This document shows, piece after piece, positions 32,928-41,679 of a DNA stretch of 64,000 bases. The notes beneath the pieces were generated by a model. The model worked only from the letters and a program-made list of their open reading frames with translations. It searched no databases and was not told the DNA's origin. The translations under genes were made by a program, and so were the position numbers. This DNA is from PALSA-1003 sp963741315. GTDB taxonomy: Bacteria > Pseudomonadota > Gammaproteobacteria > Burkholderiales > Casimicrobiaceae. How positions within the stretch are numbered: position 1 is the stretch's first letter; every line of letters starts with the position of its first letter. The stretch covers positions 10,596-74,595 of the forward strand of contig CAVUHK010000011.1 in the NCBI GenBank assembly GCA_963741315.1, given 5' to 3'.

Positions 32928-33523
32928 CGGGCAGCCTCCAGCCGGGCGATCAGTGCACGCAGCGCCTGCCCCCGATGCGACAGGCGGTTCTTGGTTTCCA
33001 GCGGCAACTCGGCGCCGGTCAGCCCGGTTTCGTCATCGAGGAAATGCGGATCGTAGCCAAAGCCTCCGTCGCCGCGCGGCGCATCGATGATGGTCCCGTC
33101 CCAGCGACCTTCGGCCAGCAGCGGTTCCGGATCGTCACCGTGGCGCATCAGCGCCAGCACGCAATAATAGTGCGCGCGGCGATCGGCCACGCCCGAGAGT
33201 TCGGCGATGAGCAGCGCGTTGTTGCGCGCGTCGGACTTCGGCTCGCCGGCGTAGCGTGCCGATTGCACGCCCGGCGCGCCGGCCAGCGCATCGACGCAGA
33301 CGCCCGAATCATCCGCCAGCGCGGGCAGGCGCGCGATCCGGCTCGCGTGACGCGCCTTGGCGAGCGCGTTCTCGACGAAAGTGGCGTGCGGTTCCTCGGC
33401 CTCGGGAATGCCCAGATCGGACTGCGCGACCACGTCGATGCCCAGCGGCGCAAGCAGCCGGCGAAATTCACGCAACTTGCCGGCGTTGTTGGAGGCCAGG
33501 ACGAGTCTGGATAGCGATTTCAC
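32924..33523 (-). CDS. rdgB: RdgB/HAM1 non-canonical purine NTP pyrophosphatase
   Basis: A 199-residue house-cleaning enzyme that hydrolyses dITP, XTP and ITP to monophosphates. It shows the N-terminal SNNAGKLREF, EEPHATFVENALAKARHA, the catalytic ADDSGVCVDALAGAPGVQSARYAG and GGFGYDPHF. Length is normal. The stop overlaps the hemW start (ATGA), and the rph stop lies 40 bases upstream; rph-rdgB-hemW is a widespread order in betaproteobacteria. Confidence 0.95.
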   Translation of the reverse strand: MKSLSRLVLASNNAGKLREFRRLLAPLGIDVVAQSDLGIPEAEEPHATFVENALAKARHASRIARLPALADDSGVCVDALAGAPGVQSARYAGEPKSDARNNALLIAELSGVADRRAHYYCVLALMRHGDDPEPLLAEGRWDGTIIDAPRGDGGFGYDPHFLDDETGLTGAELPLETKNRLSHRGQALRALIARLEAAR

Positions 33524-33563
33524 TTGCCGCGTCGGCGTGTACTGCGCTTGGCAGCGTGATGAA

Positions 33564-34289
33564 TCATTTTTCCGCCAGCGCGTGCTTCTGCGCGGCGATC
33601 AACTCGCGGATGCCGCCATCGGCGAGCGCGAGCAAGCGCTCCATCTCGGCGCGCGAGAACGGTGCGCCCTCTGCCGTGCCTTGCACCTCGACGAATCCAC
33701 CGGCGCCGGTCATCACGACGTTCATGTCGGTGTCGCAACCCGAATCCTCGAGGTAGTCCAGGTCCAGCCGCGGCTGTCCGTCGACGATGCCCACCGACAC
33801 CGCGGCGACGAAATCGGTCAGCGGCTCGCCGGTGATGGTTCCCTGTGCCCTGCACCACGCAACCGCGTCGCGTAGCGCCACGCAGGCGCCGGTGATCGAC
33901 GCGCAACGCGTGCCGCCGTCGGCCTGAATCACGTCGCAGTCGAGGCGAATGGTGCGCTCGCCCAGCGCGGCGAGATCGACGATCGAGCGCATGCTGCGTC
34001 CGATCAGGCGCTGGATTTCCTGCGTGCGTCCGGATTGCTTGCCCTCGGCGGCCTCGCGGCGCATGCGGGTGTTGGTCGCGCGCGGCAGCATGCCGTATTC
34101 CGCGGTGACCCAGCCCTGCCCCTTGCCCTTGAGAAACGGCGGCACGCCCTCGTCGACCGACGCGGTGCAGATGACGCGCGTATCGCCGGCTTCGATGAGC
34201 ACCGAGCCCTCGGCGTGCCGGTTGTAGTGACGGGTGATCGACAGCGAACGCAGCTGGTCGACGCGCCGGTCGCCGCGACGTGGGGTCAT
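33564..34289 (-). CDS. rph: Ribonuclease PH
   Basis: A 241-residue phosphorolytic exoribonuclease that trims tRNA 3' ends. Conserved: GSVLIEAGDTRVICTASVDEGVPPFLKGKGQGWVTAEYGMLPRAT, the phosphate-site region GRTQEIQRLIGRSMR, DCDVIQADGGTRCASITGA and YLEDSGCDTDMNVVMTGAG. ATG 34289 is the expected N-terminus (MTPRRGDR). It lies 63 bases after the epimerase gene and starts the overlapping chain toward the ChaC-like gene. Confidence 0.95.
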   Translation of the reverse strand: MTPRRGDRRVDQLRSLSITRHYNRHAEGSVLIEAGDTRVICTASVDEGVPPFLKGKGQGWVTAEYGMLPRATNTRMRREAAEGKQSGRTQEIQRLIGRSMRSIVDLAALGERTIRLDCDVIQADGGTRCASITGACVALRDAVAWCRAQGTITGEPLTDFVAAVSVGIVDGQPRLDLDYLEDSGCDTDMNVVMTGAGGFVEVQGTAEGAPFSRAEMERLLALADGGIRELIAAQKHALAEK

Positions 34290-34352
34290 CAATCTTCCTT
34301 CGGGCAAAGAGGGCAATTATAGCCGTCGGACGCCCGACGCCTGCGCGCAGCG

Positions 34353-35325
34353 TCAGAGCGCGTGAAGAAGTCGCCACCACGCGCCGGTGGCGGCAAGACC
34401 TTCTTCGACCGTCGCCGGTGGCGTCCATTGCGCCAGTTCGCGAAAGCGCGCCGAGTCGACTTCGAGCGAACCCAGAAGGCGCTGGGCGGCGCCGCGTCGC
34501 CCGGTCAGCGCCGCGCCCGCGCGCAATGCGATGGTCGGCACCTTGTATTGCGGAGCGCTCACCCCGATCGCGCGGGCGAGCGCTTCGATGAGCCGCGGCG
34601 TCGATATGCTCTCGCTTGTCGGCGAGCGGCAGCACTTCGCCGACGAGCGCGGGAGCAGTCAGCGCCGCGTCGATCGCGCTGACCGCGTTGCCGACGTAGA
34701 GGAGGCTGCGCTGGTTGGCCACACCCGCGAGCGGCAACCGGCGGCGCGCGGCGATCGCTTCCAGCAGCTTCAGGAAATTACCTTTCACGCCGGGCCCGTA
34801 GACCAGCGGCATGCGCAGCACCACAGCTTCGATGCCGCGGGTCTGCGCGACTTCCAGCAGCACGTTCTCGGCTTCGGCCTTGCTCATCGCGTACGCGCCG
34901 CTGGGATGCGATGGATCCCCTGCCCGAAACGGGCGACCTGGCGGCGTCGAGTCGCCGTAGACCTTGATGGTGCTCGCCAGGATCACGCGACGCACTCCGG
35001 CGGCCACCGCGGCGTCGAGAAGACGACGCACCACATGGACATTGGCGACGATGTACGGCGTGGCACTTGCGGAGCGCTCGCGCAGCACGTGCGCGCGACC
35101 CGCGAGATGAACGATGGTGGCAACGCCGGCGAGCGTCGCGTCCCAATCCGCGGCGGCGAAATCGCCGAGCGCCACGCGCCGCGCGCCCACCGCCTCGCCG
35201 GCCGCGTTGGCGCGCACCACGGCGACATGCTCGATACCGCGTTGCGCGAGATGCGCGCACAAGGCGTGACCGATGAAACCATTCGCTCCGGTCACCAGGA
35301 CCTTGCCGGATGCCGCGCCCGTCAT
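34353..35325 (-). CDS. NAD-dependent sugar epimerase/dehydratase (one frame break near the C-terminus)
   Basis: An extended SDR of the UDP-glucose 4-epimerase type: TGANGFIGHALCAHL, VHLAGRAHVL, Ser/Thr in ILASTIKVYGDS, Y-x3-K in SGAYAMSKAEAE, RMPLVYGPGVKGNF. An extra base at about 34612-34616 interrupts the C-terminus; corrected, it reads ADKESISTPRLIEALARAIG and ends WWRLLHAL (323 residues). Its ATG overlaps the glycosyltransferase stop (ATGA at 35322-35325). Probably makes a nucleotide-sugar or polyprenyl-linked sugar for a surface polysaccharide. Confidence 0.85.
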
Positions 35326-36155
35326 GCCCACTTCCAACCGTGCTTGTTGAAGAAGCGCACCCCGCTGCGGGTGAAATACGCGATGTGGTGCAAGCCCTTG
35401 CGCGCGGCGCGCCCGCCGTGATGCACGACCCGCACGCTGGGCACGTACGCCGACTTGGTCACCCGGTTGAGTCGCACACTCCAGTCGAAGTCCTCGAAGT
35501 AGAGAAAGAAATTCGGATCGAAACCACCGGTGGATTCGATCGCCTTGCGTCGCACCAGCATGAACGAGCCGCTCATGATGGGTACCGGCGAGACGACTTC
35601 CTCGCCGATGACGTCGCGCATTTCGTAGCGATCCAGCCGCTTGCGAAACAAGCGCTGCAGGAATCCTGGTGCGAAACCGCGCAACGCCAGGTCGAGCACG
35701 CACGGGTAGCGCTTGCAGCTGAATTCCCGCGCGCCGTCGCTGCCGGTCGTGGCGGGCACAAGCACGCCAACGTGCTCGTTCTCCTCCAGGAAGTGCAGAG
35801 CGGCCGATAGCGATTCCTCTGCCAGCTCGACGTCGGGATTGAGCACGAGGTGAAAGTGCGTGTTGCCGCCATGCATGACCAGGTTGTGCGCGGTGCCGTA
35901 GCCGATGTTGGCGTGTCCGTGCAGATAGTTCATCGTCACCGCCGAACTCTCGAAATGCGCAACACCCATCCGCACGACTGCATCGGCAACCGCGCGATCG
36001 CCGGTATTGTCGATCAGAACCAGGTTGACCGCGCGCAGCAGGCCCGCTTCGCGCGCCATGGCGAACGACGCCGAAAGCTTGCGCAGCGTCGCGTCGAACA
36101 GAGACAGGTCGGGGCGGTACGTGACGATGCTGACGGTCAGCGTCGGGGGAGGCAC
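35322..36155 (-). CDS. Family 2 glycosyltransferase
   Basis: A 277-residue GT-A enzyme with the family 2 start (LTVSIVTYRPD), LVLIDNTGD, HANIGYGTAHNL, the metal/nucleotide site region HFHLVLNPDVEL, and FDPNFFLYFEDFDWSVRL with the acidic catalytic cluster. It resembles rhamnosyl- and other O-antigen transferases that work at the cytoplasmic face. The start is GTG 36155. It is coupled to the epimerase gene by a 4-base overlap, so the two form a small surface-glycan unit. Confidence 0.88.
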   Translation of the reverse strand: MPPPTLTVSIVTYRPDLSLFDATLRKLSASFAMAREAGLLRAVNLVLIDNTGDRAVADAVVRMGVAHFESSAVTMNYLHGHANIGYGTAHNLVMHGGNTHFHLVLNPDVELAEESLSAALHFLEENEHVGVLVPATTGSDGAREFSCKRYPCVLDLALRGFAPGFLQRLFRKRLDRYEMRDVIGEEVVSPVPIMSGSFMLVRRKAIESTGGFDPNFFLYFEDFDWSVRLNRVTKSAYVPSVRVVHHGGRAARKGLHHIAYFTRSGVRFFNKHGWKWA

Positions 36156-36293
36156 GTTGGACGGATACGGTTGCGTACGGTCGGTTAGAATGAGGCTAGT
36201 GGCCTCGTCTAGTCAACCTGCGGAATTGCGCGCTGGATGCCGCTTCCGCAACCACTTCGCGTCCGAGTTCCGTCCATTCATCAGTCTTCAATC

Positions 36294-37383
36294 ATGCCTG
36301 AACCCCTAGCTTCCCAAAACGTGCGCCCACGCTATTCCGCCGATGCTTTGCGTCAGTTCGCGCAGACCCTGTTCGAGCGCGCCGGTGCGCGCGAGCGATA
36401 TCGCCGCCGACGTCGCCGCAATCCTGCTCGACGCCGACCTGCTCGGCCACACCACCCACGGACTCGCGCTGGCCGCGCCGTATCTCGACGAATTGATCCA
36501 TGGCCGTATGCTCGGGTCGGGCGAGCCCCTGGTCCTCAATCGGCGACCGGCTGCGGAGAATTGGGACGGCAAGCGCTTGCCGGGCCCGTGGCTGACGCTG
36601 CGCGCGCTCGAGCGCGCGGCGGCGATGGCGCGCACGCATGGCACCGGCACGGTCGTGATTCGTCACTCGCATCACATCGCGTGCCTTGCGGCGTATCTCA
36701 AGCGCGCGACCGATCAGGGACTTGTCGCGGTCATCGAGAGCTCCGATCCGACCGTGTTTGCCGTGGTACCGCATGGCGGCATCAAGCCGTTCATCACACC
36801 CAATCCGATCGCCGCGGGCCTGCCGACCTCGGGCGATCCCATCCTCGTCGACGTATCGACTTCGATCACGAGCATGGGCTACGCACTGCAGGAGAAAGCG
36901 GCGGGGAGGCAACTGCCCGGGGAATGGCTGATCGATCACACGGGCAATCCGACGCGCGACCCTGCCGCAATGGTCGGGCCGCCGAAGGGAGCGCTGCTGC
37001 CACTGGGCGGAATCGATGCGGGCCACAAGGGTTTCGCGCTCGCGTTGCTGGTCGAGGCGATGACCGCGGGCCTGGCCGGCTACGGTCGCGCCGATGCCGG
37101 AACCGGTTGGGGCGGCACGGTCTTCGTGCAGGTTTACGACCCGGATGCATTCGGTGGCGTCGGCGCATTCAAGCGACAGATGGATTTCGTCGCCGAGTCG
37201 GCGCGCAATTCGCCGGTGCGCGAAGGCGCTGACGCGGTGCGCTTGCCGGGAGAACGCGGCGCGCAGCGCTATCGCGAACAACTGCAGCATGGCGTCGCGC
37301 TGTACCCGACGATTCTGCCGGCGCTGCTGCCCTGGGCGGAGAAACTGGCGGTTACGCCGCCGACGGCACTGTCACAGGCGTAG
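36294..37383 (+). CDS. Ldh_2 family malate/L-lactate-type dehydrogenase (one frame break)
   Basis: The N-terminus MPEPLASQNVRPRYSADALR and the body SDIAADVAAILLDADLLGHTTHGLALAAPYLDEL are in different frames; one extra base in the GCGCGCG run at about 36381-36394 joins them into a 362-residue protein. Ldh_2 enzymes are NAD(P)-dependent 2-hydroxyacid dehydrogenases unrelated to classical LDH. Family features include the GH-x2-HG motif, RHSHHIACLAAYLKRA, HGGIKPFITPNPIAAGLP and GHKGFALALLVEAMTAGLAG. The substrate is unknown. A polysaccharide deacetylase gene follows after 31 bases. Confidence 0.83.
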
Positions 37384-37414
37384 CGGGACCACTGTCGGCC
37401 CTGCGACGATCAGG

Positions 37415-38236
37415 ATGAAAGTTCCCATTATCTGTTATCACTCGAGTCACGCGGGCGATGACTACGCGACGGACGACCACATCGCCGTGGCGCAAGATCT
37501 CGGCACCATCCAACGTCTCGGGTTCCGGATCGTACCGCTCGACTGGGTGGTGGAGGCGGTGCTCGGCGAGAGGGAGCCGCTAAATCGGTGCGTGGCCCTC
37601 ACCTGCGACGACGGCGTGAATCTCGATTGGCAGGATGCCGATCACCCGTCGTTTGGACCACGCCGGAGCTTCGCCAACATCCTCGGCGATTTCGCCAGCA
37701 AGGTCGGCGCGGCGCAGCCCAATGTGGAGATGACCTCGTTCGTCATTGCGTCTCCCGCGGCGCGGCGAGAGCTCGAGATCAATTGCCTGGCCGGACATCG
37801 CTGGTTGACCGATGACTGGTGGCGCGACGCCGACGCTTCGCAGGTCCTGCACATCGAAAGCCACAGCTGGGACCACGTGCATCCCGATGTGGCGCGCGTG
37901 GAGCAGAAGGACCAGCGCAAAGGCGATTTCACCCTGGTCGATACCCTGGATGAATGCGAAGCCCAGGTTGCCCGAGCGTCCGAGTTCATCGCGGCGAAAA
38001 CCGGTCGAAGGCCGCAGTATTTCGCTTATCCCTACGGTCAGTCATCTGCGTACCTTCGCGAAACGTACCTGCCGGCGCATGGAGCGGGCTACGGCATACG
38101 GGCCGCCTTTTCCATCGATCATGCGTACGTCACGGGCGATTCAAACCGCTGGTACCTGCCTCGCTTTACGCACGGCACGGCGGACTTCGCAACGACCGAG
38201 GACTTCGAGCGCATCCTGATGCAGAGCCAGCAATGA
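37415..38236 (+). CDS. Polysaccharide deacetylase family protein (NodB fold)
   Basis: A 273-residue carbohydrate esterase 4-type protein. Motif 1 is ALTCDDGVNLDW (metal and base aspartates), motif 2 HIESHSWDHVHPD (H-x3-H), and motif 3 YFAYPYGQSSAYL. There is no signal peptide, so it is probably cytoplasmic or acts on a soluble amide such as an N-acyl sugar. ATG 37415 begins MKVPIICYHSSHAG. It lies 31 bases after the dehydrogenase gene, likely in one transcript, and is convergent with prmC. Confidence 0.87.
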   Translation: MKVPIICYHSSHAGDDYATDDHIAVAQDLGTIQRLGFRIVPLDWVVEAVLGEREPLNRCVALTCDDGVNLDWQDADHPSFGPRRSFANILGDFASKVGAAQPNVEMTSFVIASPAARRELEINCLAGHRWLTDDWWRDADASQVLHIESHSWDHVHPDVARVEQKDQRKGDFTLVDTLDECEAQVARASEFIAAKTGRRPQYFAYPYGQSSAYLRETYLPAHGAGYGIRAAFSIDHAYVTGDSNRWYLPRFTHGTADFATTEDFERILMQSQQ

Positions 38237-38250
38237 CCCCAGCGCGACGT

Positions 38251-39066
38251 TCATCGCCGGCCAAAGGTTACCCGAGGTATCCCCGCAAGATCCCGTCGCG
38301 ATTCGACGCTGCCATATCCCGCGTCATGGAACAGCGTCCGAACCGACTCGGCCTGGTTGTAGCCGTGCTCGATGAACAGCCAACCAGCGGGCGCGAGGTA
38401 GCTGGCCGCGCCGGCCACGATCTTGCGTAGCGCCGCAAGACCGTCGATGCCTCCCCTGAGCGCAATCGGCGGCTCAAAGCGCAGATCGCCTTGCGTCAGA
38501 TGCGTGTCTTCGTTGGCCACGTAGGGCGGGTTGCTGACGATCACCGCGAAGGCCTCGCGTGGAACACGTTCGAACCAGTCGGATTCGATGAAGGCCGCGT
38601 TGCCGATGCCCAGTCGCTTTGCATTATTGCTTGCAAGCGCTAGCGCCGATGCCGACGCATCGACCGCGAGTACGCTGCAGTGTGGTCGGTGGCGCGCAAT
38701 GGCGAGCGCGATCGCGCCCGACCCCGTGCCCAGGTCGAGCACGCGCACGGCATCGCGCTCGTCGATGCGCTCGAGCGCAAGATCCACCAGGAGTTCGGTT
38801 TCCGGGCGTGGAATCAGCACATCCGGCGAGACCTCCAGGTCGAGGCCATAGAACTCACGGCGCCCCGTCAGGTAGGCGATAGGTTCGCCGTTGTGGCGTC
38901 GACGCGCGAGCTTCTCGAACGCCTGTGCTTGCGCCGTGGTCAATGCATCGTCGGCGTGGGCGATCAGCCAGCTGCGATCGCAGCCCAGGACGTGCGCGAG
39001 CAGCAACCGGCCTTCGGCGGGAACGAGCCCGCTTGCCGCCAGTGCGCTGCGCACCCGTTGTGTCAC
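38251..39066 (-). CDS. prmC: Peptide chain release factor N5-glutamine methyltransferase
   Basis: A 271-residue enzyme that methylates the GGQ glutamine of release factors. Conserved: an N-terminal helical domain with EGRLLLAHVLG, YLTGRREFYGLDLEVSPDVLIPRPETELLV, motif I VLDLGTGSGAIALAIA, and the catalytic NPPY in IVSNPPYVA. The start is GTG 39066, 35 bases after the prfA stop. The hemA-prfA-prmC order is standard in proteobacteria, and its substrate is the neighbouring gene's product. Confidence 0.95.
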   Translation of the reverse strand: MTQRVRSALAASGLVPAEGRLLLAHVLGCDRSWLIAHADDALTTAQAQAFEKLARRRHNGEPIAYLTGRREFYGLDLEVSPDVLIPRPETELLVDLALERIDERDAVRVLDLGTGSGAIALAIARHRPHCSVLAVDASASALALASNNAKRLGIGNAAFIESDWFERVPREAFAVIVSNPPYVANEDTHLTQGDLRFEPPIALRGGIDGLAALRKIVAGAASYLAPAGWLFIEHGYNQAESVRTLFHDAGYGSVESRRDLAGIPRVTFGRR

Positions 39067-39101
39067 CGCGGCGTCGCTTCCGATTCAGGCAAACCGGCGT
39101 T

Positions 39102-40184
39102 TCATTTTTCCTCGCCCAGCGCCGCCAGCTGTTCCGCTTGAAACTCCTGGGCCAGCGCCTGCGTCAGCTCGAACAGATCGCCGTCCATGATGTAGTCGAT
39201 CTTGTAGAGCGTCAGGTTGATGCGATGGTCGGTGATGCGTCCTTGCGGAAAATTGTAGGTGCGGATGCGCTCGCTGCGATCGCCGCTGCCGATCAGGCTC
39301 TTGCGCGTTGCGGCTTCCTTTTGCGCTCGCTCCTGGCGCTCGCGATCGAGCAGCCGCGACGCCAGCACCGACATCGCCTGTGCGCGGTTGCGATGCTGAG
39401 AGCGGTCGTCCTGGCACTCGACGACCAGCCCCGTGGGAAGGTGCGTGATGCGCACCGCGGAGTCGGTCTTGTTGACGTGTTGGCCACCGGCGCCCGAAGC
39501 GCGAAAGGTGTCGATGCGCAGGTCCGCCGGATTGATCGTGCTGGCAACGATTGGATCGGCCTCGGGCAATACCGCGACGGTGCACGCCGAGGTGTGGATA
39601 CGGCCCTGTGACTCGGTTTCCGGAACGCGCTGGACGCGGTGGCCGCCCGACTCGAACTTGAGCTTCGAATACACGTCCTGGCCGGCGATGCGCGCGATCA
39701 CTTCCTTGTATCCGCCCATGTCGCCGAGGCTCTCCGACACGATCTCGACCTGCCACTTGTTGCGCTCGGCAAAGCGCACGTACATGCGCAGCAGGTCGCC
39801 CGCGAACAGCGCAGACTCGTCGCCGCCGGTGCCGGCGCGGATCTCGATGAAGATGTTGCGTTCGTCATTGGGGTCGCGCGGCAGCAGCACGCTTTGCAGC
39901 TCGGCCTCGAGCGTTTCCATGCGCACCTTGGCGGCCTTGGTCTCCTCGTCGCCGAAGGCGCGCATGGCCGGATCGGCGAGCATTTCCTGCGCCGCGGCGA
40001 GATCGCGCTCGGCATCCTGCCACTCGCGATAGAGCGTAACCACCGGGCTGATTTCGGAGTGCTCGCGCGACAACGCGCGAAAGCGATCGAGATCGCGGGT
40101 GACGTCCTCTGCGGCAAGCAGGCCGTTGAGTTCTTCCAGTCGCGTGGCGAGCTGAGTGAGTTTGTGGGACAGCGATGCTTTCAT
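39102..40184 (-). CDS. prfA: Peptide chain release factor 1
   Basis: A 360-residue RF1 that reads UAA and UAG. The stop-codon recognition tripeptide is PET in RVPETESQGRIHTSACTVAVLPE, and the peptidyl-transferase GGQ is in RASGAGGQHVNKTDSAVRITHLPTG. Its length equals that of E. coli RF1 (360). ATG 40184. It lies between hemA and prmC; the 152-base gap to hemA contains a palindromic repeat element. Confidence 0.96.
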   Translation of the reverse strand: MKASLSHKLTQLATRLEELNGLLAAEDVTRDLDRFRALSREHSEISPVVTLYREWQDAERDLAAAQEMLADPAMRAFGDEETKAAKVRMETLEAELQSVLLPRDPNDERNIFIEIRAGTGGDESALFAGDLLRMYVRFAERNKWQVEIVSESLGDMGGYKEVIARIAGQDVYSKLKFESGGHRVQRVPETESQGRIHTSACTVAVLPEADPIVASTINPADLRIDTFRASGAGGQHVNKTDSAVRITHLPTGLVVECQDDRSQHRNRAQAMSVLASRLLDRERQERAQKEAATRKSLIGSGDRSERIRTYNFPQGRITDHRINLTLYKIDYIMDGDLFELTQALAQEFQAEQLAALGEEK

Positions 40185-40240
40185 GCTCGACCGAGAATTT
40201 GCTGAGTATTACGGAAAGGCGTCACAGCTTCGCCAAATTC

Positions 40241-40330
40241 GTCGTTCCCGCGACGCGGGAACCAAGCGCCTTTTTGCCCAGACGACACTGGGTCCCCGCG
40301 TTCGCGGGGACGACGAGCTGGGAATGACGA
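40241..40330. repeat. REP/MITE-like palindromic element
   Basis: This 90-base element has terminal inverted repeats (CGTCGTTCCC at 40241-40250 against GGGAATGACG at 40321-40330, 9/10 matching) and two internal perfect palindromes, TTCCCGCG-A-CGCGGGAA (40246-40262) and TCCCCGCG-TT-CGCGGGGA (40294-40311). Such CGTC-ended elements are widespread in proteobacterial intergenic regions. It lies between the hemA stop and the prfA start and could fold into stable RNA hairpins. Confidence 0.75.
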
Positions 40331-40336
40331 CTTCAG

Positions 40337-41594
40337 CTAATGCTCGTCGTCCGGCAGCTGGTAGAGGCGTTCCAGCGTAACCCGCAATTCGGCGCGCTCG
40401 GCTTCACCGGCACGGTTGAGCGCCTGCGTCGGCGCGTGCAGGAACTTGTTGGTCAGGCCGCGCGCGAACTGGTCGAGGACCTGTTCCGCCGGCATGCCGC
40501 CAGCAAGCAGCCGCCGCGCTCGTTCGAGTTCTGCGGCACGCAGCTGATCGTGATGGCCGTGCAGCGCGGCGATGGTCGGCACGACGCTGCGCCCTTCGAG
40601 CCAGCGCAGGAAACTCTGCACCTGGTCGGCGATCATCGCTTCAGCCTCGCGCATCGATTCGACGCGAATCTGCAGATTGTCCTTGACGATGTTGGCGAGG
40701 TCGTCGACGGTGTAGAGGAAGATGTCGTCGATCTCCTTCGCTTCCGGCTCCACGTCGCGCGGCACTGCCAGATCGACAATGAACATCGGCGCGCGCTTGC
40801 GCGCCTTGATCGCGCGTTCCAGCAGGCCCTTGCCCAGGATCGGCAGCGCACTCGCCGTCGAAGTGACGATGATGTCGAAACCCGCCAGGCGATCCGAGAG
40901 TTCGGAGAGCGTGATCGCGTCGGCACCGAAGCGAGCGGCCAGCTGTTCGCCACGCTCGAGGGTGCGATTGGCGACCGTCATCGAGCGTGGCTTCCGGGCG
41001 GCGAAATGCGTCGCGGAGAGTTCGATCATCTCGCCCACGCCGATGAACAGCACTCGCTGCTCGGAGAGCGATGGAAAAATCCGCTCGGCGAGCTTGACCG
41101 CCGCCGCCGCCATCGAAATCGACGCGCTGCCGATGTCGGTGCTGCTGCGCACGTCCTTGGCGACCGCGAACGTGCGCTGGAAGAGCCGGTTGAGCGACCA
41201 GCCCGAGCGAACCCGCGGCTTCGGCGCTCTTCACCGCCTGCTTCATCTGACCGAGGATCTGCGGTTCGCCCAGCACCATCGAGTCGAGCCCGCTCGCCAC
41301 CCGAAATGCGTGCGTCACCGCCTCCTGCTGGGTCAGCGTGTAGACGTAGGGCGAAAGCGAAGACTTGGGCACCCCGTGAAAATCTTCCAGCCAGTCGATG
41401 ACCGGCCTGGCATCGGCACCCTGGAAATAGACTTCGGTGCGATTGCAGGTGGACAGGATGGCCGCCTCCTTGACCCGCGGCCTACCGATGAGGTCGCGCA
41501 ACGCCTGGCCCAGCGTGTCGGTCTGGAACGCAACCTGCTCCCGCACCTCGAGCGGCGCGGTCGTGTGGTTGAGGCCGAGGGCGTAAATGGGCAT
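40337..41594 (-). CDS. hemA: Glutamyl-tRNA reductase (one frame break)
   Basis: GluTR makes glutamate-1-semialdehyde from Glu-tRNA, the first step of C5 heme synthesis. The N-terminal half (MPIYALGLNHTTAPLEVREQ, catalytic Cys in ILSTCNRTEVY, GLDSMVLGEPQILGQ) and the C-terminal half (SSTDIGSASISMAAAAVKLA, then the NADPH domain and dimerisation helices) are in different frames. Removing one base in about 41198-41206 restores SLGWSLNRLFQRTFAVAKDV and a 418-residue protein. As the gene is essential in C5-pathway bacteria, a sequence error is far more likely than a mutation. prfA follows. Confidence 0.92.
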
Positions 41595-41679
41595 GGCTGG
41601 CGCTAAGGCTGGCTTGCGGCAAGTACCTGATATTGTAGCGCGATGGGACACCGGATACGAGCCGGGGGCGCGCCCGCGA

